Assembly: GCA_013388735.1 (NCBI GenBank)
Contig: JACAES010000066.1
Coordinates: 27,274 to 91,273 of the forward strand
Reading direction: 5' to 3'
DNA: 64,000 nt
Source: Chloroflexota bacterium
GTDB lineage: Bacteria; Chloroflexota; Anaerolineae; Aggregatilineales; Phototrophicaceae
Shown piece by piece: positions 8,725 through 15,832 of the stretch. A model generated the notes under the pieces. That model made no database searches. It saw only the letters and a program-made list of their open reading frames with translations, and was not told where the DNA came from. Within the stretch, counting starts at the first letter, position 1, and the number at the start of each line of letters is the position of its first letter. A program made the translations under genes and the position numbers.

Positions 8725-8753
8725 ATCATACACCAGTTTTTTAGCACTGACCA
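8725..8753 (-). promoter_or_regulatory. Sigma-70-type promoter of the FmdB-like gene
   Basis: On the minus strand TGGTCA (-35, + positions 8748-8753), 17-base spacer, TATGAT (-10, + positions 8725-8730). The -35 hexamer lies inside the CIRCE element. Confidence 0.65.
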
Positions 8754-8767
8754 TAGAGGAGTGCTAA
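8741..8767. promoter_or_regulatory. CIRCE element (HrcA operator)
   Basis: TTAGCACTG-N9-GAGTGCTAA, matching the CIRCE consensus TTAGCACTC-N9-GAGTGCTAA in arm sequence, spacing and symmetry with one mismatch (ninth base). It overlaps the -35 of the promoter reading into the FmdB-like gene, the usual position for HrcA repression. HrcA itself is not in the window. Confidence 0.92.
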
Positions 8768-8825
8768 ATTCTGATGAAACTTTTAGGTACGGCCACAATT
8801 TCAGACGCGCCGCGCCCGACAGAAC

Positions 8826-10073
8826 TTACATGTCCAGCAGGGCGCGCGCCATTTCCGCCGACGGCGCAGCAGCCAGGCGCGTTTCCACCTCGCCGCCGAT
8901 AAAACATAACGCCGCGTCCGCCCCTGACCAGCAGTCGCCCTCAGCCGGCGCGCCTTCAAAACGCGCCTCGGCGAAGGCCGTTATCGTATCGCCGAACTCG
9001 GCGGAGTCGGCGGGCGAGTCCCACTTCAGGCGCAGCGCCCAGGCGCGCTGGTTGGTGGTTTCGTTAAAGTACAGGTGATAGCGGTCGCCGCCCCAGCCGT
9101 CCGCCGCTTTGCGGGCGTCCGCCGCCGCAAGCTGCGTATCCAGATACGAGCGCAGATAAAATTCGCCCAGCGTTCGGTCGGCCAGCAGCGCCCAGTCCGG
9201 GCCGGGCGGCGTGGTTTCCAGCGTCACCGGCAGCGGCTGTTCGCCGGACAGATAGCGGGCGGGGTGGAGAATCTGCTCGGTGGAAACCGGCAGTTCGGCA
9301 TAAGCGCGGTTGACGGCTTCCCAACCGCCTTCCCGGTAGAGCGCATTGACGAAGATCAGGCCGTCCTGGTAGGGGAAGGTCAGCTCGGTGACGACGAACG
9401 GCGGCGTGCCGGGCGGGATGTTAAACGCCCCGGCGCTGAAGCCCTGCACCAGCAGCCCGATGGCGGCCATCGGGTTCTGCTGCACGGCAGCCTGGAGATA
9501 AGCGTTCATAACGGCGGTCGCGTCACCTTCCACCAGCGACAGGACGGCCAGCGCCCGGTCGGGGTTGGCGGCCATGTCGGGATCATCCAGCAGAGCTTCC
9601 AGGCCGAAATGCTGGTCCTGCAGGGCATGGGTGAATTCGTGCGCGTAGGTGATCTGATCGAGCAGGGGCAGCTGATCGCCCAACTCGCCGCCGGTCATCA
9701 GCAGCACGTTCATGGCTTTCGACTCGGTATCGTAAAACCCGGCCACACCCGCCGGGCTGTTATAAAAGTCCAGGTAAACTTGCAGCAGGTCTACATCAGG
9801 CGGCAGCAGATCAAAGGCGATGTAAAACTGCGTCTCGCGGAGAATGGTTTCCTCGTCAAGCTGGAGGTTCAGTTCGCGTTCCAGATAAGCGCGCAGGTCG
9901 GCGCGGTCGGGGAACCGATGCGCGACCGACTCCAGCGCCTCCAGGCCGCGCAGTTGGGATGAAACCTGCTCAATCGAATCCAGATGTTCTTCCAGCGCCA
10001 GGCTGATGTCCTGCGCCAGCACGCCGGACGCGCCGGCGATCAGGACGAGAGTGAACAAGCAGAACCGTATCAA
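8826..10073 (-). CDS. Secreted zinc metallopeptidase-like protein
   Basis: 415 aa. Signal peptide MIRFCLFTLVLIAGASGVLAQ. The motif YAHEFTHALQDQHFG (about 143-157) is a zincin HExxH motif, with the H and E available as ligand and base, and SLVEGDATA (about 179-187) supplies a likely third ligand Glu as in gluzincins. The rest is helical in its first half and beta-rich towards the end, with two Cys late in the protein (CWSGADAALC) that could form a disulfide. It is probably an exported protease of unknown substrate. I chose TTG 10073 because AGGAG lies 8 bases upstream; the GTG codons at 10082 and 10079 fall too close to this site. A terminator of an upstream minus-strand unit sits just before the gene. 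Confidence 0.8.
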   Translation of the reverse strand: MIRFCLFTLVLIAGASGVLAQDISLALEEHLDSIEQVSSQLRGLEALESVAHRFPDRADLRAYLERELNLQLDEETILRETQFYIAFDLLPPDVDLLQVYLDFYNSPAGVAGFYDTESKAMNVLLMTGGELGDQLPLLDQITYAHEFTHALQDQHFGLEALLDDPDMAANPDRALAVLSLVEGDATAVMNAYLQAAVQQNPMAAIGLLVQGFSAGAFNIPPGTPPFVVTELTFPYQDGLIFVNALYREGGWEAVNRAYAELPVSTEQILHPARYLSGEQPLPVTLETTPPGPDWALLADRTLGEFYLRSYLDTQLAAADARKAADGWGGDRYHLYFNETTNQRAWALRLKWDSPADSAEFGDTITAFAEARFEGAPAEGDCWSGADAALCFIGGEVETRLAAAPSAEMARALLDM

Positions 10074-10100
10074 AGTCACCACTCCTGAACAGGGTTAACG

Positions 10101-10143
10101 AAAAAAAGCGTCCGGTATACAGAACTCATTGTATGCCAGACGC
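10101..10143 (-). terminator. Intrinsic terminator upstream of the peptidase gene
   Basis: Minus strand: 13-base imperfect stem (arms at 10131-10143 and 10108-10120, two G-T type mismatches), 10-base loop, then seven T (10107-10101). It begins 3 bases after the TAA at 10147-10149 of a short open remnant, so it probably ended that gene; alternatively it attenuates the peptidase gene. Confidence 0.75.
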
Positions 10144-10146
10144 GCC

Positions 10147-10230
10147 TTAATCTTCAACGTCCGGCGCGGATTCAATACGAACGTTAATGCCCGGCCAGAA
10201 GGGGTTAACAGGACGCAGGATGACCGTTTG
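10147..10230 (-). pseudogene. C-terminal remnant of a decayed gene
   Basis: On the minus strand the frame ending at the TAA 10147-10149 reads TVILRPVNPFWPGINVRIES followed by APDVED. It looks like a genuine protein end rather than a shadow and is followed directly by an intrinsic terminator. Upstream the frame runs into degenerate tandem repeats (10235-10350) and then the opposite-strand membrane gene, and there is no plausible start with a ribosome site. I read this as the tail of a gene whose 5' part has been lost. I do not recognise the family. Confidence 0.4.
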
Positions 10231-10327
10231 AGGCGATCTCCCTTTGCGTTCCTTGTGTTGCCGCTTTTGGTTTTCCCGCCTTTGCGTTACACTTCCTGCG
10301 AGTCCTGCCCTGACGATGCAGCTTTTG

Positions 10328-10355
10328 ACTCGGCACTCAGCACTCGGAACTGACT
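10328..10355. repeat. Heptanucleotide repeat directly before a start codon
   Basis: Consecutive 7-mers ACTCGGC, ACTCAGC, ACTCGGA, ACTGACT end one base before ATG 10357, occupying the place of the Shine-Dalgarno site. The same CTCAGC-ACTCGGA-ACT core precedes the hyuB start at 52725-52744. Confidence 0.75.
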
Positions 10356-10356
10356 C

Positions 10357-10695
10357 ATGGGTTATCTCAACGAACCGCCGCCGCCGATCATCCGCGAGCG
10401 CGGCAATCTGCTCAGCGGCTGGCTGATCTTCTTCGGCGTGGCGAATGCGCTTTCGGTCGTCCGCAGCCTGGAGCAGGGCGTCTTTCTGACGCTGATCTGG
10501 AGTCTGTTCGGCCTGGTCTGCGCGGTCGGCGTGTGGAAGTGGTTTCGGCTGGCGCTGTACGGCATGTTCCTGGGTTTTATGTTTAATATCGCCCTGGCGC
10601 TGGACGCCGCTTCGATCAGCGGCATCCTCTACCAACTGGTTTACATCGGGCTGACCTATGCCCTGGTACAGCCGAAGGCAGCATTTTTCCGATGA
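10357..10695 (+). CDS. Small integral membrane protein
   Basis: 112 aa with three to four hydrophobic helices (about 19-33, 41-60, 66-84, 88-104) and a proline-rich cytosolic start (EPPPPI). I recognise no family. No ribosome-binding site is visible: the bases before the ATG are a heptanucleotide repeat. The stop codon overlaps the start of the methyltransferase gene (ATGA), so the two are translationally coupled and probably co-transcribed. Confidence 0.72.
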   Translation: MGYLNEPPPPIIRERGNLLSGWLIFFGVANALSVVRSLEQGVFLTLIWSLFGLVCAVGVWKWFRLALYGMFLGFMFNIALALDAASISGILYQLVYIGLTYALVQPKAAFFR

Positions 10696-11822
10696 AGCGT
10701 CCGCCGCGTTATCCCAAACGTCCCGCCCCCAACCCGCCGCGCCGCCGGCCTGCTCTGCCGAAGCCGCCGCCGGCGCCGGAAGTGCCGGAACACATCTGCG
10801 AGGCGGACGTGGCCGAAGGGTTGGAACGTATCGCCTTCAGCGAGATACGCCGCCGTTTTGGCGAACATGTCGAACGGCTCGATCAGGGCGCGGCGCGGCC
10901 CGGCGTGCTGCGCTTTTCCTACGCCGGCAACCTGTACCACCTGCTGCGGCTGCGTATGGTTCAGTCCGTTTATCTGTCGCGCCGCTTCGACGTGCCGCGC
11001 CCGAAGGCGCTGTTGGGACACCAGCACTTCACGGCGCTGCTGGCGATGATCGCGGCGGTGCGCGACCTGCTGCCGCCGGAAGACTACCAGACCTTAACCA
11101 TCAACGCGGCGGGGTCGGACTCGTCGGTGATGCGGCGGCTTAAGGATGAACTGGCCGCCGCGACCGGCCTCACTCCCGCCGATGAAGGCGACCTGCTCAT
11201 TCGCCTGCGGCACCCCCCCGACGATCCGCTGGCCTGGGAAGCATTGGTGCGCCTGTCGGCACGCCCGCTGGCGACCCGCTTCTGGCGCGTGTGCAGCCGC
11301 GAAGGCGCGCTGAATGCCGCCATCGCCAGCGCGATGGCCTTTCTGACGCAACCCAAACCGGACGATGTGTTCCTGAATATGGCCTGCGGGACGGGGACGC
11401 TGCTGATCGAACGGCTGGCGCTGGAAAACGCCGCCAGCGCCACCGGGTACGACCTGGACGAAGCCGCCCTGGACTGCGCCCGCCAGAACATCGGCGCGGC
11501 AGGGCTGGCCGACCGCGTGAGCCTGCACCTGGGGGACGCCCGTGCGCTGCCGCTGCCGGATAAAAGCGTGGACGCCCTCTGCGCCGATCTGCCGTTCGGC
11601 CATCTGGTCGGTTCGCACGAAGGCAACCTGGAACTGTACCCGGAACTGCTGCGCGAGGCGGCGCGGCTGCTCAAACCCGGCGGGCGAGCCGTGTTCATCA
11701 CCCACGAAGTCCGGCTGATGGAAGACCTGCTGGCCGACTCGCCGCGCTGGAAAATCGAGCAGATCATCCGGGTGGCGCAGGGCGGGCTGAACCCGCGCAT
11801 TTACGTGCTGGTGCGGGTGTAG
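10692..11822 (+). CDS. RNA guanine-N2 methyltransferase-like protein (UPF0020/TrmN type)
   Basis: 376 aa. The C-terminal half is a class I AdoMet-dependent methyltransferase: motif I FLNMACGTGTLLIE (about 230-243), acidic loop TGYDLDEAALDCARQN, and the catalytic-type motif ADLPFGHLVGSHEG (about 301-314), in the D-(P/L)-P-(Y/F)-G form used by tRNA/rRNA m2G enzymes such as TrmN/Trm14 and RlmL. The N-terminal 110 residues are basic and may contain a reduced THUMP-like RNA-binding region. The target nucleotide cannot be deduced. Start ATG 10692 overlaps the upstream stop by four bases. Residues 1-25 are Arg/Pro-rich. Confidence 0.8.
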   Translation: MKRPPRYPKRPAPNPPRRRPALPKPPPAPEVPEHICEADVAEGLERIAFSEIRRRFGEHVERLDQGAARPGVLRFSYAGNLYHLLRLRMVQSVYLSRRFDVPRPKALLGHQHFTALLAMIAAVRDLLPPEDYQTLTINAAGSDSSVMRRLKDELAAATGLTPADEGDLLIRLRHPPDDPLAWEALVRLSARPLATRFWRVCSREGALNAAIASAMAFLTQPKPDDVFLNMACGTGTLLIERLALENAASATGYDLDEAALDCARQNIGAAGLADRVSLHLGDARALPLPDKSVDALCADLPFGHLVGSHEGNLELYPELLREAARLLKPGGRAVFITHEVRLMEDLLADSPRWKIEQIIRVAQGGLNPRIYVLVRV

Positions 11823-11885
11823 GATTTTGCAAAACCTGCTGAATGAGCGACAATTCGCCGCAACAGAACAGTTGAGGCCAATACT

Positions 11886-12572
11886 ATGAACGCCCGCGAG
11901 TCCATCCTGAACAAACTGCGCGCCGCGCGGCAGCCTTTCCCGGATGCGCCGCCCCGCCCCCGAACCTACCAACCGGCGACAGCCGTCGCCGATCAGTCGC
12001 CGGACGGCCTGCTGGCGCGTTTTCGTGAAGAACTCGAACGCCTGGGGGGTGAAGTGTTCGCCGTTGAAGGTGACGAGGCCGCCCGCGAAAAGGTTCTCGA
12101 TCTGCTGCGCAGCCACCGGGCCGCCCACGTGCTGGCCTGGCACTTCACCCGCATCCCGGCGCGCGGCTTGCGCGCGGCCATCGAAGCCGCCGGTATCACC
12201 ATCAGCCAGCCCACCCTGCGCGACGAAACCCGCGCCGAAACGCTGGCGGCCATCCGGGATGCCGGCGTCGGGCTGACCGGCGCGGACGCCGCCATCGCCA
12301 CTACCGGCACGCTGGTCTTCAGCACCGCCGCCGGCAAAGGCCGCATCCCGACCATTCTGCCGCCGGTGCATATCGCGGTCGTCACCTTAAACCAGTTCGT
12401 GCCGCGCCTGGAAGACTGGGCCGCCGCGCAGCGCGCCGCCGGGCTGGAAACGGCGCGGTCAAGCGCCAACGTCTGTTTTGTCTCCGGCCCCAGCAAAACC
12501 GGCGACATCGAAATGATTCTGGTCAAGCAGGTGCATGGGCCGGGGGTGCTGCAAGTCGTCGTGAAACGCTAG
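11886..12572 (+). CDS. LUD-domain protein, LutC-like (lactate utilisation)
   Basis: 228-aa protein of the LUD/LutC family. Typical features: an N-terminal NARESILNKLRAA helix, then GVGLTGADAAIATTGTLVF, the GRIPTILPPVHIAVVTLNQFVPRLEDW block and a GPSKTGDIEMILVKQVHGP ending that closely matches LutC/YkgG. In known systems LutABC oxidises L-lactate; LutC is the small subunit. Here its usual partner LutB lies at 20139-21545 on the other strand and no LutA is in the window, so the exact reaction is uncertain. Start ATG 11886 has TTGAGG upstream. The gene lies 26 bases before the amidohydrolase gene and may be in an operon with it. Confidence 0.85.
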   Translation: MNARESILNKLRAARQPFPDAPPRPRTYQPATAVADQSPDGLLARFREELERLGGEVFAVEGDEAAREKVLDLLRSHRAAHVLAWHFTRIPARGLRAAIEAAGITISQPTLRDETRAETLAAIRDAGVGLTGADAAIATTGTLVFSTAAGKGRIPTILPPVHIAVVTLNQFVPRLEDWAAAQRAAGLETARSSANVCFVSGPSKTGDIEMILVKQVHGPGVLQVVVKR

Positions 12573-12597
12573 TATTTATTTTATTAAAGGTAATATT

Positions 12598-13854
12598 ATG
12601 TCTTATTCACTTCTTTGTAATGGCACCATCATTGACGGCACCGGCACGAAACCACTGCGCAACGGCGGCATTCTGCTGGATGGCCGCTACATTCGCACGG
12701 TCGGCCCGGTGGATTCGCTGACTCTGCCGAATACCGCCATCCAGGAAATTGATGCCGGGAACGGTTTCATCATGCCGGGCTTCATTGATACCCACGTGCA
12801 TCTCATGATCGAAAGCTTCAACCTGCCCCAGATGATGCAGACGCCGTTTTCGCTCAACTTCTACAAGGCCGTCAGCCACATGCGGCGCACCCTGGATGCC
12901 GGCATCACCAGCGTGCGCGACGCCGGCGGCGCCGACCTGGGCGTTAAGCTGGCGGTCGAGCAGGGGTTGATCGAAGGGCCGAGGATGCAGATCAGCGTCA
13001 CCATGCTCAGCATCACCGGCGGGCATGGCGATAGCTGGATGCCGTCGGGGCTGGATATGCCGCTGTTCCCGGTTCATCCCGGTCGCCCGGATGGCCGCTG
13101 CGACGGCGTGGACGGCGTGCGGAAAAAAGTGCGCGAGGTGCTGCGCGCCGGGGCCGATGTGGTCAAGGTCGCCTCGACCGGCGGCGTCCTCAGCCCGACC
13201 GACCACCCGGCGTTCACCCAGTTTTCGCCGGACGAGCTGGCGGCCATCGTACAGGAAGCAAACGCCCGGCGCGGCGTCCGGGTGATGGCGCACGCCCAGG
13301 GCGCGGACGGCGTTAAAAACGCGGTGCGCGCCGGGGTGCATTCCATCGAACACGGCATTTACCTGGACAACGAAGCGATTGAGTTAATGCTCGAACGCGG
13401 CACGTTCCTCGTCCCGACGCTGCTGGCGCCGGTTTCGGTGGTGCAGATCGCGGAAGCCGCCGGCACGATGCCGGCTTATGGCGTGCGCAAAGCCCGCGAA
13501 GTGCTGGACATTCACCGGGAAAGCATCGCGCGCGCCTACAAGGCGGGCGTCAAAATCGTTATGGGGACGGACGCCGGCGTGATGCCGCACGGCACAAATA
13601 TGGGCGAACTGGGGCTGTTGTGCAGCGTGGGCCTGTCCCCGCTCAAGGTTATCACCGCCGCCACCCAGACCGCCGCCGACTGTCTGGGCTGGGGGGACTG
13701 GCTGGGGACGATTGAGCCGAACAAAGTGGCCGACATCATCGTCAGCAAGGCCAACCCGCTCAATGATATTCACGTGCTGGAAAACCCGGATAACATCGTT
13801 ATGGTGATTAAAGACGGCGTGATTGTCAAAGACCGGCGCAGCCGGACGGCTTAA
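12598..13854 (+). CDS. Metal-dependent amidohydrolase family protein
   Basis: 418 aa, amidohydrolase superfamily of the imidazolonepropionase/Xaa-Pro dipeptidase (prolidase-like) type. Metal-site features are in order: DTHVHL (His66, His68), VVKVASTGG with the Lys expected to be carbamylated, VMAHAQG, SIEHG and GTDAG (the metal-binding Asp). It begins and ends with the beta-strands of the composite beta domain typical of the superfamily (NGTIIDGTG..., ...DIIVSKANPL). It is cytosolic, with no signal peptide. Substrate unknown: aryl-dialkyl peptides, imidazolone or cyclic amides are possible. Start ATG 12598 with AAAGG upstream. The HyuA/HyuB genes elsewhere in the window show related amide chemistry but are not linked. 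Confidence 0.85.
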   Translation: MSYSLLCNGTIIDGTGTKPLRNGGILLDGRYIRTVGPVDSLTLPNTAIQEIDAGNGFIMPGFIDTHVHLMIESFNLPQMMQTPFSLNFYKAVSHMRRTLDAGITSVRDAGGADLGVKLAVEQGLIEGPRMQISVTMLSITGGHGDSWMPSGLDMPLFPVHPGRPDGRCDGVDGVRKKVREVLRAGADVVKVASTGGVLSPTDHPAFTQFSPDELAAIVQEANARRGVRVMAHAQGADGVKNAVRAGVHSIEHGIYLDNEAIELMLERGTFLVPTLLAPVSVVQIAEAAGTMPAYGVRKAREVLDIHRESIARAYKAGVKIVMGTDAGVMPHGTNMGELGLLCSVGLSPLKVITAATQTAADCLGWGDWLGTIEPNKVADIIVSKANPLNDIHVLENPDNIVMVIKDGVIVKDRRSRTA

Positions 13855-13869
13855 AGGGGTATTTTAATT

Positions 13870-14046
13870 ATGGCATTGGATGAGCTAAAACGCCGCGAAC
13901 AAAACCGGCGGCGCTGGTGGCGCGTGGGGGCGGGCATCATGTTCGTGCTGGCCGTCCTGCTCGCCATCGGCCAGGTACAGTATTTGCAGCAGGAGGCCGC
14001 CATTTTCGCCACCCAGACAGCCCAGGCCGTGCCGACGCTGCCCTGA
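13870..14046 (+). CDS. 58-aa single-pass membrane protein
   Basis: Found by hand. Starts ATG 13870 behind AAAGGGG; encodes a charged N-terminus (ALDELKRREQNRRRWWR), one hydrophobic helix (about 20-35) and a short tail ending FATQTAQAVPTLP. Positive charge before the helix predicts the N-terminus inside. It lies 15 bases after the amidohydrolase stop and 23 bases before the dehydrogenase start, so it is probably part of the same operon. No family recognised; its tidy fit between neighbours and good ribosome site argue that it is real. Confidence 0.65.
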   Translation: MALDELKRREQNRRRWWRVGAGIMFVLAVLLAIGQVQYLQQEAAIFATQTAQAVPTLP

Positions 14047-14069
14047 AGAGATGCCGTGAGGAAACGCTT

Positions 14070-15224
14070 TTGTCCGAACCAATTTTAAACCCCACTCTTA
14101 ATCTGGCCCGGCAGTTGGCCGGGCAGTTTGCGATCCGCGCCGACCAGGCCGACCGGAAAGGCGAACTGCCGCCGGAGGACGTGCGCGCGCTGCTTGAATC
14201 CGGCTATTTAACCCTCAGCATTCCGCGCGTTTACGGCGGCCAGGAACTTTCGCTACGGGAATGTACCGCCGCCCAGCTTGAGCTGGCGCAGGGCAGCGCC
14301 GCCTCCGCCCTGGTGGCAGCCATGCAGCTTCACGTCTTCGGCAGCGCGCGGGAGAACCGCCCCTGGCCGGAAGCCGCTTTTGAGCGGCTGTGTCGCATCG
14401 CCACCGACGGCGGCTTAATTAACGCGGTCGCCAGCGAACCGGCGCTGGGCAGCCCTTCGCGGGGCGGGGCGTTCGCCACCACCGCCGCGCCGCACCCGGA
14501 CGGCTGGCGCATCAACGGCCAGAAAACCTGGATCACCGGCGGAAAACACCTGACGCACCTGCTGGTTAAACTCAACATCGAGGATGACCCGGCGGCGGTG
14601 CTGGTCCCAAACCATGCGCCGGGCATGGTCTGGATCGAAACCTGGCGGCAGTCCCTCAGCCTGCGCGCCAGCGACAGCCACGACGTTTGTTTTGACGATG
14701 TGATCGTGCCGTTTGACCACCTGCTGGAGCGCGGCGCGCACCCGGAGCGCCCGCCGGATGCCTGGTTCGTCATCCTGGTCGCCTCGGTATATCTGGGCGC
14801 GGCGCTGGCGGCGCGAGATGCCGTCATCGCCTATGCGCTGGAGCGCGTGCCGACGGCGCTGGGGCGCCCGATTGCCACCCTACCCAGTATCCAGCGGCAG
14901 ATTGGGGAAATAGACCTGGCGCTGCAAAACGCCCGCAGCTTTTTGCTGGAAGCGGCGGCGGGCTGGGGCGGTGACGCCGATACCCGGCGGCGGTGGTTCC
15001 CGCGCATTGTGGCCGCCAAAGTCCTCGCCACCGAAACCGCCGCCAGCGTGACCGAAAAGGCGCTGCGGATCGCGGGCGGGGCCGGCATCACCCATGCGCT
15101 GCCGCTGGAACGGTTTTTCCGCGACACCCGCGCCGGGCTGATGCACCCGCCGTCCGGCGACGCGGCTTTAGAGATGATCGGCAAATACGCGATTGAACAG
15201 GCGAAAGGGGACGCCGATGGATAA
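14070..15224 (+). CDS. Acyl-CoA dehydrogenase family protein
   Basis: 384-aa flavoprotein of the acyl-CoA dehydrogenase fold. The helical N-terminal domain (LPPEDVRALLESGYLTLSIPRVYGG), the central beta domain with GWRINGQKTWITGG, and the C-terminal helices with KALRIAGGAGITHALPLERFFRD and GDAALEMIGKYAIEQ are all recognisable. Such enzymes use FAD to introduce a double bond into acyl-CoA or similar thioesters; the substrate cannot be told. I chose the TTG at 14070, preceded by GTGAGGAAA, because it gives the family's normal length and leaves room for the 58-aa gene; the same frame is open back to 13917 but reads across that gene. The stop overlaps the next start. Confidence 0.87.
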   Translation: MSEPILNPTLNLARQLAGQFAIRADQADRKGELPPEDVRALLESGYLTLSIPRVYGGQELSLRECTAAQLELAQGSAASALVAAMQLHVFGSARENRPWPEAAFERLCRIATDGGLINAVASEPALGSPSRGGAFATTAAPHPDGWRINGQKTWITGGKHLTHLLVKLNIEDDPAAVLVPNHAPGMVWIETWRQSLSLRASDSHDVCFDDVIVPFDHLLERGAHPERPPDAWFVILVASVYLGAALAARDAVIAYALERVPTALGRPIATLPSIQRQIGEIDLALQNARSFLLEAAAGWGGDADTRRRWFPRIVAAKVLATETAASVTEKALRIAGGAGITHALPLERFFRDTRAGLMHPPSGDAALEMIGKYAIEQAKGDADG

Positions 15225-15687
15225 ACCGACGCCCGGCGACCTGGTGGCGCTGGAAGCCCTGATTGAGGATTGGCTGGCGCGCGCCCAGGATGCCGCCGAC
15301 AAAGCCCTGAACCTCAGCCGTATCGGCGCGAGCCGGGCGGAATTTTACCGGGGGCAGGCCGATGCCTACCGCCGCGCCGCCGCCGAACTGCGCGCCCTGC
15401 TGGCGGACGAGTCCGGCGAAGACCAGGCCGCGCCGGTCGAATACGCCCAGGTGAGCCTGGACACGGCGCAGACGGTGTTGAAGCTGGCCGGGCTTTCCGC
15501 TGCCGAACTGCGCGCCCACCCTGACCGTACCTTCAGCATTCTTTTTCTGCCGCTGCAATTCCGCTCCGTCGGCGAAGTGTCGGAAATGTTGATGGACGTG
15601 GCCGACGTGGACATCCTCGATTCTGGACGCCTGCTGGACACCAATAAATCATTCGTGGATTTCGCGTTTAAATCGCCGCCGGTGTAA
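15217..15687 (+). CDS. Conserved-looking protein of unknown function
   Basis: 156-aa soluble protein. The first 75 residues are strongly helical and charged (VALEALIEDWLARAQDAADK, AEFYRGQADAYRRAAAELRA), possibly a coiled coil; the rest is mixed alpha/beta. The start ATG 15217 overlaps the end of the dehydrogenase gene by 8 bases with AAAGGGG upstream, implying translational coupling and a function tied to that enzyme. I recognise no family. Confidence 0.7.
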   Translation: MDKPTPGDLVALEALIEDWLARAQDAADKALNLSRIGASRAEFYRGQADAYRRAAAELRALLADESGEDQAAPVEYAQVSLDTAQTVLKLAGLSAAELRAHPDRTFSILFLPLQFRSVGEVSEMLMDVADVDILDSGRLLDTNKSFVDFAFKSPPV

Positions 15688-15731
15688 GCCGCCGGCTGGG
15701 GGGTAGGGCGCGCGATAAATGGTCAGGCGGC

Positions 15732-15832
15732 GGCGTGGCGATGCCTCGCCCCTACAACCTCCTCTGTGCCTCTGAATCTCTGTGTTGAGTCTTTTGCCCT
15801 TTTGGCGCGGGCGCGGCGATGCCTCGCCTCTA
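15732..15832. repeat. GCGATGCCTCGCCCCTAC repeat pair
   Basis: Two copies of a short element: GGCGATGCCTCGCCCCTAC (about 15738-15756) and GGCGATGCCTCGCCTCTACT (about 15815-15834, its end reaching into the MFS gene). Between them lies a degenerate 7-8-base periodic tract (CCTCTGTG, CCTCTGAA, TCTCTGTG). No gene is present in 15688-15829. Confidence 0.6.
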
